The translations under genes were made by a program, and so were the position numbers. The notes below the pieces were generated by a model. It had not been told where the DNA came from. It worked only from the letters and a program-made list of their open reading frames with translations, and ran no database searches. 64,000 nucleotides of DNA from positions 1,364,001 through 1,428,000 of the forward strand of contig NZ_CP029289.2 of assembly GCF_003201835.2 (NCBI RefSeq). The letters run 5' to 3'. Positions 12,286-22,544 of this stretch are shown in pieces (position 1 is the stretch's first letter; every line of letters begins with the position of its first letter). Source of the stretch: Acidianus brierleyi. GTDB taxonomy: Archaea > Thermoproteota > Thermoprotei_A > Sulfolobales > Sulfolobaceae.

Positions 12286-13231
12286 AAATTTTCACCTTTA
12301 TATATGATGCTATAGCATTTGATAAGACTACTGGAACTGATTCACCTATTTGATTATACTGCTCGTCTTTACTACCTATAAAAACATGATCGTCTGGATA
12401 GCTCATAAGTCTTGCTTGTTCTCTCACAGTTAGATACCTATCATGAAATGGATGAATAAATCTAGAATTACCTAATATTGTTGGAGCTAGGTCATACGGA
12501 TCGAGTCTAATATAAACAGGAACATCGCCCCTATAACTTCTAAACATAGTTAAATAATCTCCGTAGCTTAGTTTTGAAATCTCTTTCATTTTCTTTTCTG
12601 ATAATTCAGTTATTTCATTATTAGGTATATCAAATCTTTCTTCAAGATCATTTATAGCCTCTGCCACGGTAACTTTCTTTTTATCTTTAGCAGGGCATAT
12701 AGCTATATTCGAAATAAATACTCTAGTTCTTTTAGACGGATTCCCATAATCTTCAGCATGGAGAAAATTAAAAATTGGTTTATAACCATTCTTCATAAAT
12801 TCTGTAATTAAGGCTTCCTTAAGCTCTCGTGTCTCAACTATTGCTGGTACGTTCTCCATTACAAACACTTTAGGTCGTAATTCTCCTATTAACCTAATAT
12901 ATTCAAGAGTTAGGGTACCACGCTCATCTAAATACAATCTATCTATAGCATTATTCAATCTAAAGGGATTAGCAGCTGTAAAAGGTTCACAAGGAGGACT
13001 TCCTATTACAATATCTGGAGGTTTACCTCCTATAAGATCAATTATATCTCTGCTTGTTATATTTCTTATGTCATCCTCGATTGTAATTGTTGAAGGAAAA
13101 TTCAAAGCATAAGATCTTGCTGCTGAGTGATTTATGTCAATACCTAACAATATTTTAAATCCTTGTTGCCTAAATCCTAATGAAAATCCTCCAGTTCCAC
13201 AAAAAAGATCAACTACTGTTAGAGGGGCCAA
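12260..13231 (-). CDS. DNA (cytosine-5) methyltransferase
   Basis: A 323-residue C5-methyltransferase with ordered motifs: I ([15 protein letters not shown]), IV with catalytic cysteine ([10 protein letters not shown], around residue 80), VI (FVMENVP), VIII (SKRTRVFIS), IX ([13 protein letters not shown]) and X ([15 protein letters not shown]). The stretch between VIII and IX, where target recognition lies, is short, about 60-70 residues. No restriction endonuclease gene is adjacent. It overlaps TFE by 23 bases and the downstream gene by 26, so it is translated as part of a transcription/tRNA-modification operon, which suggests a housekeeping methylase rather than a restriction partner. Confidence 0.92.
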   Translation of the reverse strand: MAPLTVVDLFCGTGGFSLGFRQQGFKILLGIDINHSAARSYALNFPSTITIEDDIRNITSRDIIDLIGGKPPDIVIGSPPCEPFTAANPFRLNNAIDRLYLDERGTLTLEYIRLIGELRPKVFVMENVPAIVETRELKEALITEFMKNGYKPIFNFLHAEDYGNPSKRTRVFISNIAICPAKDKKKVTVAEAINDLEERFDIPNNEITELSEKKMKEISKLSYGDYLTMFRSYRGDVPVYIRLDPYDLAPTILGNSRFIHPFHDRYLTVREQARLMSYPDDHVFIGSKDEQYNQIGESVPVVLSNAIASYIKVKIFGDNDRST

Positions 13232-13745
13232 GTTTAGTCTCTTTATCTATTTCATCTTGCAAATCTTTTATCTTCTTCCCTAATACTTCCCTAACTTTTT
13301 TAGAGTCATAATATTCTAGTTGTGACCCACAACGCGGGCACTTAAATTCGTTCTCAAAGGCTTCCTCGAAAGTATATTTATTTTTATCTTCTGGACAGAT
13401 ATAGAACTCATTGTTTTCTTCGTACTCTAATCTAGTTTTTAGCTTCTCTAAAATTTCTCTTTTTCTATTTAATAATATATCGTTTATTTGATCTGTATTT
13501 ACTTTCCAATAATATACGTACCAACCAGTATCTTTATCTCTAGACCGCCTGTAGCTTACTAAACCTTGGTCTGCTAATGCATAAAGTTTTTTCCTTACTT
13601 CGTTCACTTTTACTCCTAATTCATTAGCTATTTCATCATCGGTTATTTCTATTTTTCTGTTTAAGAGAAATTGCAAAACATCTAAAACCTCCTCTCCTAA
13701 TAACTCTTTAGCTAGGCTTGTGACCAAATTATCTATATTACTCAT
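13209..13745 (-). CDS. tfe: Transcription initiation factor TFE, alpha subunit
   Basis: A 178-residue protein. The N-terminal extended winged helix (residues 1-90: [43 protein letters not shown]) is followed by a zinc ribbon at about 115-150 ([16 protein letters not shown] then [14 protein letters not shown]) and a C-terminal charged helix. TFE stabilises the open promoter complex with RNA polymerase. It overlaps Trm56 upstream by 4 bases and the DNA methyltransferase downstream by 23. Confidence 0.95.
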   Translation of the reverse strand: MSNIDNLVTSLAKELLGEEVLDVLQFLLNRKIEITDDEIANELGVKVNEVRKKLYALADQGLVSYRRSRDKDTGWYVYYWKVNTDQINDILLNRKREILEKLKTRLEYEENNEFYICPEDKNKYTFEEAFENEFKCPRCGSQLEYYDSKKVREVLGKKIKDLQDEIDKETKLGPSNSS

Positions 13746-14260
13746 TTTTTAATCACCTTTTTTCCTGCTTTTTGGGGAACAATAAGAAATTTTGAGTCTC
13801 CAAATACTATATTTAGTTGTTCTCCCTTATATATTCTATCTAAAAAAATTGCTAAAGCAGCAACTTCAGAATGTGGCTGATTAGAGATTGCTATATTATA
13901 ATCCGCAGCATGATAATACCAACTTTCTACTTTTTCTGCACCTACAATTACGAGAATGTTATCTAGGTCTGGTATAGTGCCAGCAATACTATTAATATTT
14001 ATACCATACATAGTAAGATGAATAACTTTTCCGCCGTTGTTTTTCCATTCTTCTACGAGTTTCTTTGGGTTTTTAATAAATGAAAGAGTAAAATAATTTC
14101 CTCCCCACTCATTTTTTACCTTTTCTATACTTTTAAGTATATTTTCATCCTCCCCTTCAATATATATCCCCTTAGCGCCGAAAGCTCTGGCAACCAATGC
14201 AACATGCGTAGTAACTCTCTTGTCTCTACCTGGCCTATGACCAAGTCTTAGTATATAAAT
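13742..14260 (-). CDS. trm56: tRNA (cytidine(56)-2'-O)-methyltransferase aTrm56, probable AUU start
   Basis: SPOUT methyltransferase for ribose 2'-O of C56 in the T-loop. Recognised by [15 protein letters not shown] near the N-terminus, [18 protein letters not shown], and [19 protein letters not shown]. The conserved N-terminal block is encoded upstream of the only canonical start (TTG at 14197), which would begin MVARAFG and delete it. In that frame no ATG, GTG or TTG occurs between a stop inside hflX and the block. An ATT at 14260-14258 gives IYILRLGHR, where relatives begin [10 protein letters not shown], and follows the hflX stop at once. The coordinates assume this ATT; length is then 172 residues, normal for the family. 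Confidence 0.82.
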   Translation of the reverse strand: MYILRLGHRPGRDKRVTTHVALVARAFGAKGIYIEGEDENILKSIEKVKNEWGGNYFTLSFIKNPKKLVEEWKNNGGKVIHLTMYGININSIAGTIPDLDNILVIVGAEKVESWYYHAADYNIAISNQPHSEVAALAIFLDRIYKGEQLNIVFGDSKFLIVPQKAGKKVIKK

Positions 14261-14265
14261 ATTTT

Positions 14266-15330
14266 TTAACTCAGAAGTTTTAATGTTCTCTCCCTCAGCA
14301 CGTCTATATTATATAACTTAGTTGCTGAAGTAGAAATAACATCAATTATCGGAAAATAAAGTTCATTACTTAGCTTTGAAATAATGTCAAGTTTTCGTAA
14401 AACGTCAGTATTATCATGCACTTTATCTACTTTATTAGCAACCATTATTATAGGTTTGCCAGATACACCTATTTCTCTTATTATATTAAATGATGATTTT
14501 ATCATATCAATTAAGGTAAGATCTGGCAACGAAATATCTACTACCATTAGAATTCCAGACGCATATTTTATTTCTGATAATGTGACAAAGAAAGCCTCAA
14601 TAATTTGAGGAGGGATTCCTCTTATAAATCCAACTGTATCTACAAGAAGAATCTTTTTACTATCAACCTTTATTGAATATCGCTTAGGCGAAGTTGTGGT
14701 AAACATAGAATTATCTACTTTTTGACTGAGCCCAGTAAGTGCGTTAAATATTGAAGTTTTGCCAGCGTTAGTATAACCCGCTATAGCAATACTCGGTAAA
14801 CCTTCATTTTTAGTCTTTTGGACCTGAATTTCTCTACTTTCCTTTAGATGTTCTAATTCTTTAGATATTCTTGATATTTTTCTATGATAAAGTCTTAAAG
14901 TCGATTCTACGCCGTATACTCCTGCGCCTAATGGACCTTGTTGTTCTGTTATTTTAGATTTTTTATACATATCCTTTATTATAGGTAACTCGTATCTTAG
15001 CCTAGCTAATTCTATCTGTAGCTTTGCTTCTTTAGATCCAGCATGAAGCGCGAATATTTCTAACAATAGCAAAAGTTTATCTATAACTTTCTTTTCAGGT
15101 ATTTTCCTATTAAGGTTAATAAAATGTCTTGGCCTAAGTAAATCGAAAATTATTATAGTATCGATATTATTAGACTCTGCAATTTTAGCCAATCTGTCTT
15201 CTTGAATATAAAAAAATGAATTAGGCTTCTTAGGTAATTTATATATATCTAAAATCTCATAACCGGCTGTTTCAGCTAATGTTAATGCTTCATCTTTAAA
15301 TTCGTCTGATACAAAGAGTACTGCTTTCAC
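14266..15330 (-). CDS. hflX: HflX-type GTPase
   Basis: A 354-residue protein with an N-terminal HflX domain (about 1-165) including the [21 protein letters not shown] glycine-rich segment, then a GTPase domain: G1 [10 protein letters not shown]3 DTVGF, G4 NKVD and G5 near ISTSA. HflX proteins bind the large ribosomal subunit and help rescue or split ribosomes. Its ATG overlaps the MBF1 stop (4 bases) and its own stop TAA is followed within 6 bases by the proposed Trm56 start. Confidence 0.93.
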   Translation of the reverse strand: MKAVLFVSDEFKDEALTLAETAGYEILDIYKLPKKPNSFFYIQEDRLAKIAESNNIDTIIIFDLLRPRHFINLNRKIPEKKVIDKLLLLLEIFALHAGSKEAKLQIELARLRYELPIIKDMYKKSKITEQQGPLGAGVYGVESTLRLYHRKISRISKELEHLKESREIQVQKTKNEGLPSIAIAGYTNAGKTSIFNALTGLSQKVDNSMFTTTSPKRYSIKVDSKKILLVDTVGFIRGIPPQIIEAFFVTLSEIKYASGILMVVDISLPDLTLIDMIKSSFNIIREIGVSGKPIIMVANKVDKVHDNTDVLRKLDIISKLSNELYFPIIDVISTSATKLYNIDVLRERTLKLLS

Positions 15331-15851
15331 TTCCTCCCCTCTCTTATGTTTATTATATCACCAAGCGTTAATTCATAATTATTTATATTATTAGAGTTAT
15401 TATCATTGCTCTCATCAATTTTTACTAATATTTTTATTGATAAGATCCTTTCTAAATCTTTGGCTAGTTGTATTGTTGGTTTTAGTTTTCCAGTTTCAAT
15501 TCTTTTTACAATATTCTCTTGAACTTTTAATTTTTGCGCCAATTCTTTAGTGCTCATCCCGTGACTCTCTCTAGCTTCTTTAATTATTTTCGGATAGTCA
15601 TCTACTATCTCCCATATAGTTTCTGTTTGAGTTTTTTTCGTTTGTCTTGATTGTACAGTATTTTGCTTTTTATTTTCAACAATTTTTGCATGACTTTTTA
15701 TTTTTGAATAACATGCAGGACAAATAGTAATCGTACTACCTTCATAGTTCACAGTAATTCCCTTCCCATGTATTACAGATCCACATAACTCACAGTAATT
15801 CTCGGCTTCTTTCTGCATACTATCACTTATATAATAAATGGCAACAAACAT
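15327..15851 (-). CDS. mbf1: Multiprotein bridging factor MBF1
   Basis: A protein of up to 174 residues: N-terminal zinc ribbon ([13 protein letters not shown] then ICPACYSKI) and C-terminal HTH of the Xre type ([37 protein letters not shown], about residues 92-130). MBF1 is tied to translation in archaea despite its name. The family normally begins close to the zinc ribbon, so ATG at 15818 ([11 protein letters not shown]) may be the real start. The gene is divergent from pan; the AT-rich TATA-like box near 15865-15878 lies between them. It heads the leftward operon. Confidence 0.9.
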   Translation of the reverse strand: MFVAIYYISDSMQKEAENYCELCGSVIHGKGITVNYEGSTITICPACYSKIKSHAKIVENKKQNTVQSRQTKKTQTETIWEIVDDYPKIIKEARESHGMSTKELAQKLKVQENIVKRIETGKLKPTIQLAKDLERILSIKILVKIDESNDNNSNNINNYELTLGDIINIREGRK

Positions 15852-15888
15852 TTTTAGTCTATCTCATAAATAAGTATAATGGATAAGT

Positions 15889-17067
15889 TTGTCTGGAGAA
15901 TTAGATTTATCTAGGGATAATACTAACTCAGATGAGCAAATAATTAAAATTTTGGAAGAAAAAATTAAAGCATTACAGATTGAAGCTGAAAGTTTAAGAA
16001 AAGAGCTAAACTACTATAAATCGGAATTAGAAAAATTACTTAGCCCACCATTAATCGAAGCAGTAGTTCTGGACGTGCTTAATAATAATAGAGTAATAGT
16101 ACGAAGCACTTCTGGACCTAATTTAGTAGTAAACCTGAGTAATGGAATAGATATATCAAATATAAAGCCGGGATCGTCAGTAGCACTGAATCAGAGAGGT
16201 TCTACTATAGTAGAAATCTTGCCTAATAGAGAAGATCCATTAGTTAAATCAATGGAAATAGTTGAAAAGCCAAGCGTGAAGTATAGTGACATAGGAGGTC
16301 TAGAAAAGCAAATTCAAGAATTAAGAGAAGTTGTTGAACTACCTTTGAAAAATCCAGCTATCTTTAAAGAACTAGGAGTACAGCCTCCTAAAGGAGTTTT
16401 ATTATTTGGTCCACCAGGAACAGGAAAAACAATGTTAGCCAAAGCAGTTGCCACAGAAAGTAATTCCACGTTTATCCATGTAGTAGCATCTGAATTTGCA
16501 CAAAAGTTTGTAGGTGAAGGAGCTCGTATTGTAAGAGAAGTCTTTGAATTAGCTAAAAAGAAAGCTCCTTCTATAGTATTTATTGATGAAATTGATGCAA
16601 TAGGGGCTAAAAGAGTTGATTTAGGAACTAGTGGAGAGAGAGAAATTCAAAGAACTCTCATGCAACTACTTTCTGAGTTAGATGGCTTCCAACCATTAGA
16701 CAACGTCAAAATAATAGCAGCTACTAATAGAGTGGATATTTTAGATCCCGCATTACTAAGACCTGGCAGATTCGATAGATTAATTGAAATTCCTTTGCCA
16801 GATTTAAAGGCTAGAAAAGATATTTTGCAAATATATATCAAAAAAATGAAAGTTAGATTAGATAATTTCGATATAGATAAAATAGCACGATATACTGAAG
16901 GTTTTAGCGGAGCAGATATAAGAAATATTTGTACAGAAGCTGGATATATAGCAATTAGAGAAGGAAGAAGAGAAATATATGTTGATGATTTCATTAAGGC
17001 TATAAACAGAGTAAATGAAAACAGAAAAAAGGAAGAATATAAATCAAGAGAAGAGAAATATGCGTGA
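15889..17067 (+). CDS. pan: Proteasome-activating nucleotidase PAN
   Basis: A 392-residue AAA ATPase: N-terminal coiled coil (residues 15-55), OB domain (about 60-120), Walker [10 protein letters not shown] near 180, Walker [12 protein letters not shown], sensor/arginine-finger region RPGRFDR and the C-terminal [15 protein letters not shown]. It unfolds substrates for the 20S proteasome. The C-terminus ends EEKYA, a penultimate-tyrosine motif (KYA) compatible with HbYX-type docking. The start is TTG at 15889 behind a TATA-like box; an ATG at 15879 is out of frame. Confidence 0.95.
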   Translation: MSGELDLSRDNTNSDEQIIKILEEKIKALQIEAESLRKELNYYKSELEKLLSPPLIEAVVLDVLNNNRVIVRSTSGPNLVVNLSNGIDISNIKPGSSVALNQRGSTIVEILPNREDPLVKSMEIVEKPSVKYSDIGGLEKQIQELREVVELPLKNPAIFKELGVQPPKGVLLFGPPGTGKTMLAKAVATESNSTFIHVVASEFAQKFVGEGARIVREVFELAKKKAPSIVFIDEIDAIGAKRVDLGTSGEREIQRTLMQLLSELDGFQPLDNVKIIAATNRVDILDPALLRPGRFDRLIEIPLPDLKARKDILQIYIKKMKVRLDNFDIDKIARYTEGFSGADIRNICTEAGYIAIREGRREIYVDDFIKAINRVNENRKKEEYKSREEKYA

Positions 17068-17593
17068 TAGAGAAGAAAAACAATTCGTAACTGAACCTCA
17101 GGAGTTAGTTGACTTTGATTTTATCTATCTAAGAAATATTGCTGAATATCAATTTAGGCAAGATATTGCTAATTGTCTTTTTCCAGATAAGTCAATTTTT
17201 TTTATACAAAGGTCATTAAATACTTGGAGAATAAGAAATATCTTAAATAAAGATAATTCTTTATATCTAGTACTTAGAGCACAAGATAATCTATTTTCAT
17301 TAACAAACATTTCAGCAAATATTATAAAACAATGCTCAAAACCACCAGATTTTAGGGTGATAATCTCCAATGATATAGGGAGAATAATAAGAGAAGGAGG
17401 GAATGTGTTTTCTAAGCATATAATAAACATTGATAAAGGTCTTAGATCTGGCGATAATGTAATAGTAGTAAACGAAGAAGACGAACTAATAGCCTACGGA
17501 AGAATGAAAATATCTGGAGAAGAAGCAATAGAATATAAGAGAGGAGTAGCCGTAAATGTAAAGGGGAGATTAAAAAATGGGAATAATACTTAA
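17060..17593 (+). CDS. PUA-domain RNA-binding protein, possible ArcTGT partner
   Basis: About 177 residues from ATG 17060 (an earlier in-frame ATG at 17015 lies deeper inside pan). The C-terminal 75 residues form a PUA domain ([33 protein letters not shown] then [16 protein letters not shown]). The N-terminal part is not recognised beyond similarity to pre-PUA modules. It overlaps pan by 8 bases and the PAC2 gene by 17. In many archaea tRNA-guanine transglycosylase has a C-terminal PUA domain; the TGT 1.2 kb away (18267-19757) has no visible PUA, so this protein may supply it in trans. That is inference. Confidence 0.75.
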   Translation: MRDREEKQFVTEPQELVDFDFIYLRNIAEYQFRQDIANCLFPDKSIFFIQRSLNTWRIRNILNKDNSLYLVLRAQDNLFSLTNISANIIKQCSKPPDFRVIISNDIGRIIREGGNVFSKHIINIDKGLRSGDNVIVVNEEDELIAYGRMKISGEEAIEYKRGVAVNVKGRLKNGNNT

Positions 17594-18293
17594 GGGAATT
17601 AGTGAAAGCGAGCTTAAACATTCTTTCTTTATAACTGGATTTAGAACATTAGGTGAAGTTGGTTACTTGGCAACTAGACATATAGTATTAAAAAGAAGAA
17701 TGCAACGAATAGGGTTTATAACTACTAAATACTTGAACGGAGTAACTTTTTTGGACGAATATGGAATTGTAACACCTTTCGAACTGTTTTATGACAAAGA
17801 ATATAACGTAATTGTGGAATTAAACCATATTTTACCAGTTGAAAAAGAATGGAATGTCTTTTCAAGAAAAATTGTTAATTGGGTAAAAAAATTAGAGATA
17901 AAAAACGCCATATTAATAGGTGGATTAGATAAAAATTATAAAACTAGTAACGAAAAACTAAAATGGATGAAAACATCTAAAAGTGATTTAAATTTACAAT
18001 ATCCAGAACTTGACAAACAACTAATTATGGTAGGTCCATTAGCATTATTTACAATTTATTCCGAAATTAAAGATGTGCCAGCAACTGTAATACTTCCATA
18101 TTCAGATAAAGATAGGATAGACCCTGCTGCGGCTGCGGCTGCTGTAGAAGCTATAAATAAAATAGTGGGCTTTGACATAGCTGTAGATGAATTATACGAA
18201 GATGCAAAAAAGATAGAGGAAGAAATACGTAAACAACTTGAATACTTACAAAAAGAGGCTAATAGGTCAGGGCTTGATAGACATTATATGTGA
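17577..18293 (+). CDS. PAC2-family protein, probable archaeal proteasome assembly chaperone
   Basis: A 238-residue protein of the PAC2 family: [21 protein letters not shown] at the N-terminus, [28 protein letters not shown] in the middle, and the alanine-rich [22 protein letters not shown] typical of archaeal PbaA/PbaB-type chaperones, followed by a coiled coil ([19 protein letters not shown]). The C-terminus ends RHYM, with penultimate tyrosine as in HbYX tails that dock on the proteasome alpha ring. It lies in the pan operon, which agrees with a proteasome role. It overlaps the end of the ArcTGT gene tail to tail. Confidence 0.85.
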   Translation: MGIILKGISESELKHSFFITGFRTLGEVGYLATRHIVLKRRMQRIGFITTKYLNGVTFLDEYGIVTPFELFYDKEYNVIVELNHILPVEKEWNVFSRKIVNWVKKLEIKNAILIGGLDKNYKTSNEKLKWMKTSKSDLNLQYPELDKQLIMVGPLALFTIYSEIKDVPATVILPYSDKDRIDPAAAAAAVEAINKIVGFDIAVDELYEDAKKIEEEIRKQLEYLQKEANRSGLDRHYM

Positions 18294-19757
18294 TAATATA
18301 GATTTTTCACAATTAGCAAACTCTATATTATCATATTTTTTGGATTTTATGAAATTGGAAATTTGAGTAATAGTTTTTGAAATGACTTCAGTAGATAATT
18401 CAGTAGGCATTTCAAATTGCGCAAGAGGATAAGATTCAGAAATCATCGCTGGTATTAGGCCATAGAATGGTAATGCCACATAAATGTCAGAATCAGAATA
18501 GCGTTTTAGTAGAATTCTTCTTACTTTAGAGTCATTTATAACTGGGACTGTTAAATTATCTCCACATATTATAACTGCATTACGATTATGCTTTTGTAAA
18601 GAATCCAAGAATCTATAGTGTCTTAAAATTTCTGGTCTTGAAAACGAAGTTTCGTCAAAATAGAAAATACCTTTAATTTCGCCCTTTACTCGTGGATCAT
18701 ATTTTTCAAGGTATTCAGCGTATTTTAATAACCGTCTAAAAGCAGAATATACTGCAGGATGAGAATAAGATTTCTCTTGTAAATATTCAAATAATCTGTT
18801 CTCTTTGATAGCTAACTTAGTGTCGTTTATCTCTTCCAAAATTTTATATAAATTATGAAGAGCTAATAGTCTAATTCTACTGTCCTTATCCATTTCCATA
18901 AGTTCTTTAGGAGAATATTTAGAACATACTGGACAACTGCAAGGAAAGTAATCTAACTCGTCTAATTTATATGTTCTTGTCCTGGTAATATATCTATTAT
19001 CCCTGGCATATATTATATACGATGCGGAATCAAATGAATCCACGCCTAAAGCGACAGCGAACGGAATTATTTGTGGAAGCCCTCCTCCAAATAAATGAAG
19101 AGGTTTTCCTCTTGAAATATTCGATCTTACAGTAAATATCATATCTATTAATGTGGCATAGTCATACTCTTTCATAATAACTGTAGGACTTCCTAATGCC
19201 AGAAATTTATATGACGTATTATTAGCAGCCTTTGCAGAGTATGAAAGTAAGTCTAAAAACTTACCACCCTGAATAGGGTGAACCCAAACTATCTCTTGTT
19301 CATCTTTAATAATTTCAAGAGTTTCTTTTCCTCTATATATCGTATCTTCTACAGTTTTTTTTGCATCTTCAAAATTATCTATATTACCAGTTGGAATATC
19401 CAAAAAAACTGCAATATCTGGCTTTATTTTAATTTGATAATTAACTATTTCAGAATTATTTATATTAATATTTCCATATTGAAGAATCTGATATGCTCCA
19501 GAATCAGTCATTATCGTACTATCAAAATGCAAATCGTCATGTACATTATTTTGTATAACATTATTTTTATATAATATATATGAGTTAGTTATAAACTGTT
19601 TAAATTTCAATTGTTTTATATCATCTATAGTTATTTCAGATTTTAATGGATTTACAACTGGAAAGAAAACTGGTGTCTCTAGTTTAGAATGTTTTGTTTC
19701 TAATATTCCGATACGACCTGCTAGGTCTTCATCTTTTAACTCAAAATCTCCAATCAT
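18267..19757 (-). CDS. tgtA: Archaeal tRNA-guanine transglycosylase (ArcTGT)
   Basis: A 496-residue protein. The catalytic TIM barrel covers residues 1-330, with substrate pocket aspartates ([19 protein letters not shown]), [43 protein letters not shown] and the zinc site [14 protein letters not shown]. It exchanges guanine-15 of tRNA for preQ0 in archaeosine synthesis. The C-terminal 160 residues resemble the C1/C2 domains, but no PUA domain is evident, unlike euryarchaeal ArcTGT of about 580 residues. It overlaps SmAP3 upstream by 4 bases. Confidence 0.93.
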   Translation of the reverse strand: MIGDFELKDEDLAGRIGILETKHSKLETPVFFPVVNPLKSEITIDDIKQLKFKQFITNSYILYKNNVIQNNVHDDLHFDSTIMTDSGAYQILQYGNININNSEIVNYQIKIKPDIAVFLDIPTGNIDNFEDAKKTVEDTIYRGKETLEIIKDEQEIVWVHPIQGGKFLDLLSYSAKAANNTSYKFLALGSPTVIMKEYDYATLIDMIFTVRSNISRGKPLHLFGGGLPQIIPFAVALGVDSFDSASYIIYARDNRYITRTRTYKLDELDYFPCSCPVCSKYSPKELMEMDKDSRIRLLALHNLYKILEEINDTKLAIKENRLFEYLQEKSYSHPAVYSAFRRLLKYAEYLEKYDPRVKGEIKGIFYFDETSFSRPEILRHYRFLDSLQKHNRNAVIICGDNLTVPVINDSKVRRILLKRYSDSDIYVALPFYGLIPAMISESYPLAQFEMPTELSTEVISKTITQISNFIKSKKYDNIEFANCEKSILSHIMSIKP

Positions 19758-20191
19758 TTTAATTCTTTCCTCTTCTTTGACATATAGTCATTATACATGT
19801 CATAAATCCTCTGGGCTAGTGGTCCATTACCTTCTACGCCACCTTCAGTTACTTTTATTCGTTCTAAAACAGTTATTACTCCTGCTTCTTCATATACCTT
19901 AACATCACCTGGTCTTAGATTCAAAGAATGCTCTATTATATCTGCAAATTCCTTAACATCAAACAAAGGGGCATTCTTGACTAGAATCTCTGTTATATTA
20001 TTTCCATTTAGTATAACCTTAAAAAATGTATTATTATCGTTATCTTTGGCATTAGATAAGCTTATTATAAAAGGAGTAAGCTCATATGAAGATAATTGAC
20101 CAGTATATACTCGGTTATTAACAAGCTTTACTATTACTGTTTTATCGAGTAATGAATTTATATCTGAAACTATTCTTCTAACTATACTCAT
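19754..20191 (-). CDS. Sm-like protein with C-terminal extension (SmAP3 type)
   Basis: A 145-residue protein: an N-terminal Sm fold (residues 12-70, [35 protein letters not shown] to [11 protein letters not shown]) plus a C-terminal 70-residue domain beginning [28 protein letters not shown], the pattern of SmAP3. It overlaps ArcTGT by 4 bases, so the two are co-translated, which suggests RNA metabolism. It is divergent from rpo8. Confidence 0.88.
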   Translation of the reverse strand: MSIVRRIVSDINSLLDKTVIVKLVNNRVYTGQLSSYELTPFIISLSNAKDNDNNTFFKVILNGNNITEILVKNAPLFDVKEFADIIEHSLNLRPGDVKVYEEAGVITVLERIKVTEGGVEGNGPLAQRIYDMYNDYMSKKRKELK

Positions 20192-20246
20192 AATTCTTGC
20201 CCCATAAAGTTAATATATAAGGATTTAAATAAGGAAATGAAAAATC

Positions 20247-20621
20247 TTGCTCTCGAAAAATAGTTATGAATATCAAGAATTATGTAGGATTACATCTATA
20301 GAACAAGGAGCTATAAGAGGTATTGACGTAATCAAATTAGATTGCGGAAAAATAAAGATAGACGTCGATATGATATCACAAATAAATGTCTTTACGGCCA
20401 ATCAACAAGTAAAATTCATTATTTCCAAAAATAAACCAGAATTCACTAATAATGATTTTTGTGCACATGGCTATGTAGTAACTGAAAAGCATCAAGAAAG
20501 TTACGTTACAATTATTTCATTATTTGGACCTTTAATAAGAATAGTTTCAGACGAAAGCTTCTGTAATAAATATAATATTAGCATTATGGACCATGTATAT
20601 GTCTGTATTATAAAAACATAA
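20247..20621 (+). CDS. rpo8: DNA-directed RNA polymerase subunit Rpo8 (RpoG)
   Basis: A 124-residue OB-fold-like protein beginning MLSKNSYEYQELCRITSIEQGAIRG, with KLDCGKIKIDVDMISQINVF and the second half FCAHGYVVTEK to IRIVSD. The arrangement and length match the crenarchaeal homologue of eukaryotic RPB8. Small size and fast divergence keep the call below certainty. It is divergent from SmAP3 and converges on the proteasome beta gene with a 30-base gap. Confidence 0.8.
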   Translation: MLSKNSYEYQELCRITSIEQGAIRGIDVIKLDCGKIKIDVDMISQINVFTANQQVKFIISKNKPEFTNNDFCAHGYVVTEKHQESYVTIISLFGPLIRIVSDESFCNKYNISIMDHVYVCIIKT

Positions 20622-20651
20622 CAACTAACAAATTATGCGTTAAAAATAGTC

Positions 20652-21239
20652 TTAGCTTGATATAAACTCCGTATCTATCTTGTTTTTAGTTATAGTTAAT
20701 ATATCAATTCCATCACCGGACGTGGTATCTCGCTCTATAGAGGCCCTTAATGATGAAATTACCAGATCTCTCCCTTTATCTATAGATAAATCTTCTTTAT
20801 ATGCTGACTCTAAGACTCCTATAGCCACTCTAGCACCAGAACCTACTGCAGCATAAGTATCTTCTAATAAGGATCCAATGGGGTCTAAAACATAGAACTG
20901 AGGTTTCCCGTCATCCATTCCTCCAAATAATATCTCTGAGATAAATGGCATGTACTTATACTGGTAAAGCATCACTGATAGTAATTTAGCAGCAGCTTTA
21001 GTGGATATTGGCCTATTATTAGATAATTCATAATATTTAATGTTAGCATTCATTATTCTAATAATTGCTTGGAAATCACCAAAAAGTCCTGCTCCAGCTA
21101 TTCCGAATTTTCCTAGAATAAATACTTTTTTAGCAGATTTACTAAGAACATAACCACCATAGCTTAATCTTCTAACAGCACCTAAAATTACTCCATCATT
21201 TAATCTTATTCCCACCGCAGTTGAAGGAAGTTCTTCCAT
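20652..21239 (-). CDS. psmB: Proteasome beta subunit, apparently lacking the catalytic Thr1 and Asp17
   Basis: A 195-residue Ntn-hydrolase fold starting [22 protein letters not shown] and including the conserved [13 protein letters not shown] block. Aligning VGI with the active archaeal beta subunit (TTTVGI) puts serine, not threonine, at position 1, and valine, not aspartate/glutamate, at 17; lysine 33 is kept. It is therefore probably a structural or weakly active beta paralogue that needs the second beta subunit, as Sulfolobales have two. The propeptide would be only five residues. Confidence 0.9.
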   Translation of the reverse strand: MEELPSTAVGIRLNDGVILGAVRRLSYGGYVLSKSAKKVFILGKFGIAGAGLFGDFQAIIRIMNANIKYYELSNNRPISTKAAAKLLSVMLYQYKYMPFISEILFGGMDDGKPQFYVLDPIGSLLEDTYAAVGSGARVAIGVLESAYKEDLSIDKGRDLVISSLRASIERDTTSGDGIDILTITKNKIDTEFISS

Positions 21240-21273
21240 TTTATATCAACAGAATAAATAATGTAGCTACAAG

Positions 21274-22542
21274 TTATAATATTTGTCTTAAATGTGTAAT
21301 GAGTTCATCTGAACTTACTATTTCTTGCGATCTAGAAGCAAGATCTTTAAGAACTACTTTTCTAGAAATTTTCTCATTATTACCTACTATAACGGCATAT
21401 CTTACATTCTGTTCAAAATAGGAAGATAAAAGTTTACCTAAGGACTGCTCTTTTACATTAAGAATAGCTATTATATCTGATGATCTTAATATATCTAATA
21501 TTGAGAGTGCGTAATCTATTACCGAATCGTCTAGAACTATAACTACTACTTGAGGTGATCTGTAAGTCTCATAATTTATTAGTACTGATGTTCTTTCTAT
21601 ACCTATTGCAAAACCTATTGCTGGAGTATACGTTCCTCCATATATTTCTACTAAATTATCATACCTACCGCCTCCAGCGACACTAAAAGTAACTTTAGGG
21701 TGAGTTATTTCGAATATTATCCCAGTATAATATGCCAAACCTCTTACAAAACTTAAATCTACAACAGATCTTATATTAAGATTATTTAGTATGGTAATAG
21801 TTTTTTTAAATCTATTAAACTCTTCATCTAGGCATTTTATTCCGATTTTTTGTATTTCTGATTCAACTTCATCCATTTTTAGATTAGAATATAATAATGT
21901 ATTAATTAGATTTAACACATTATTCTGTGATATATATTTATTCAAAATCTGCATACTCTCGTCTTTTTTACCTTTGTCTATTAAATGTAAAAGATGTTCT
22001 TGAACATTTTCCTCAATATTAAATTTTCTAAATATGCTTCTATATAATCCTATATTATTAATTTTTAATAATATAGATTTGGATAATCCTAATTCATTAT
22101 AAAAATCATAAAGAAGCTTTATAATCTCTATATCGCTTAATATTGAGTTAGAACCTAACATTTCCACTCCAGCCTGTCTAAATTCCCTATATCTACCTAA
22201 CTGTGGTTCATCGTATCGATATACTCTTCCTATATAATATAGTCTAATAGGTTTAGGCAAATGCTGCATAGAATTTAAGTATAGACGAACTATACTGGGT
22301 GTAATTTCTGGCCTTAGAGCTACTTCTCTTTCTGCCTTATCTTTAAATACGTACATAGTATTTCTTATCTCTTCTCCGCTTTTTATTGCAAATAACGCAA
22401 AATCCTCTACAATAGGTGTTATAGTTTCTTGATAACCTGCTATCTCTACATGTTTTCTAAATAGCTCTTCCAAATATCTTAACTTTTTAGCTTCAATTCC
22501 ATAATAATCTTTCATTCCCCTTACAGGTTCGAAAGATACCAT
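21274..22542 (-). CDS. hisS: Histidyl-tRNA synthetase
   Basis: A 422-residue class II synthetase: motif 1 region (VRGMKDYYGIEAKKLRYLEELFRKH), motif 2 (YYIGRVYRYDEPQLGRYREFRQAGVEMLG), histidine motif RGLAYYTGIIFEI, motif 3 (PAIGFAIGIERT) and the C-terminal anticodon-binding domain from about 330. The gene lies 2 bases downstream of the putative tRNA endonuclease structural subunit, on the same strand. Confidence 0.96.
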   Translation of the reverse strand: MVSFEPVRGMKDYYGIEAKKLRYLEELFRKHVEIAGYQETITPIVEDFALFAIKSGEEIRNTMYVFKDKAEREVALRPEITPSIVRLYLNSMQHLPKPIRLYYIGRVYRYDEPQLGRYREFRQAGVEMLGSNSILSDIEIIKLLYDFYNELGLSKSILLKINNIGLYRSIFRKFNIEENVQEHLLHLIDKGKKDESMQILNKYISQNNVLNLINTLLYSNLKMDEVESEIQKIGIKCLDEEFNRFKKTITILNNLNIRSVVDLSFVRGLAYYTGIIFEITHPKVTFSVAGGGRYDNLVEIYGGTYTPAIGFAIGIERTSVLINYETYRSPQVVVIVLDDSVIDYALSILDILRSSDIIAILNVKEQSLGKLLSSYFEQNVRYAVIVGNNEKISRKVVLKDLASRSQEIVSSDELITHLRQIL

Positions 22543-22544
22543 TA

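Noticed and set aside
15879..15900. ATG at 15879 as start of PAN
   Set aside because: It is out of frame with the PAN coding sequence; TTG 15889 is in frame.
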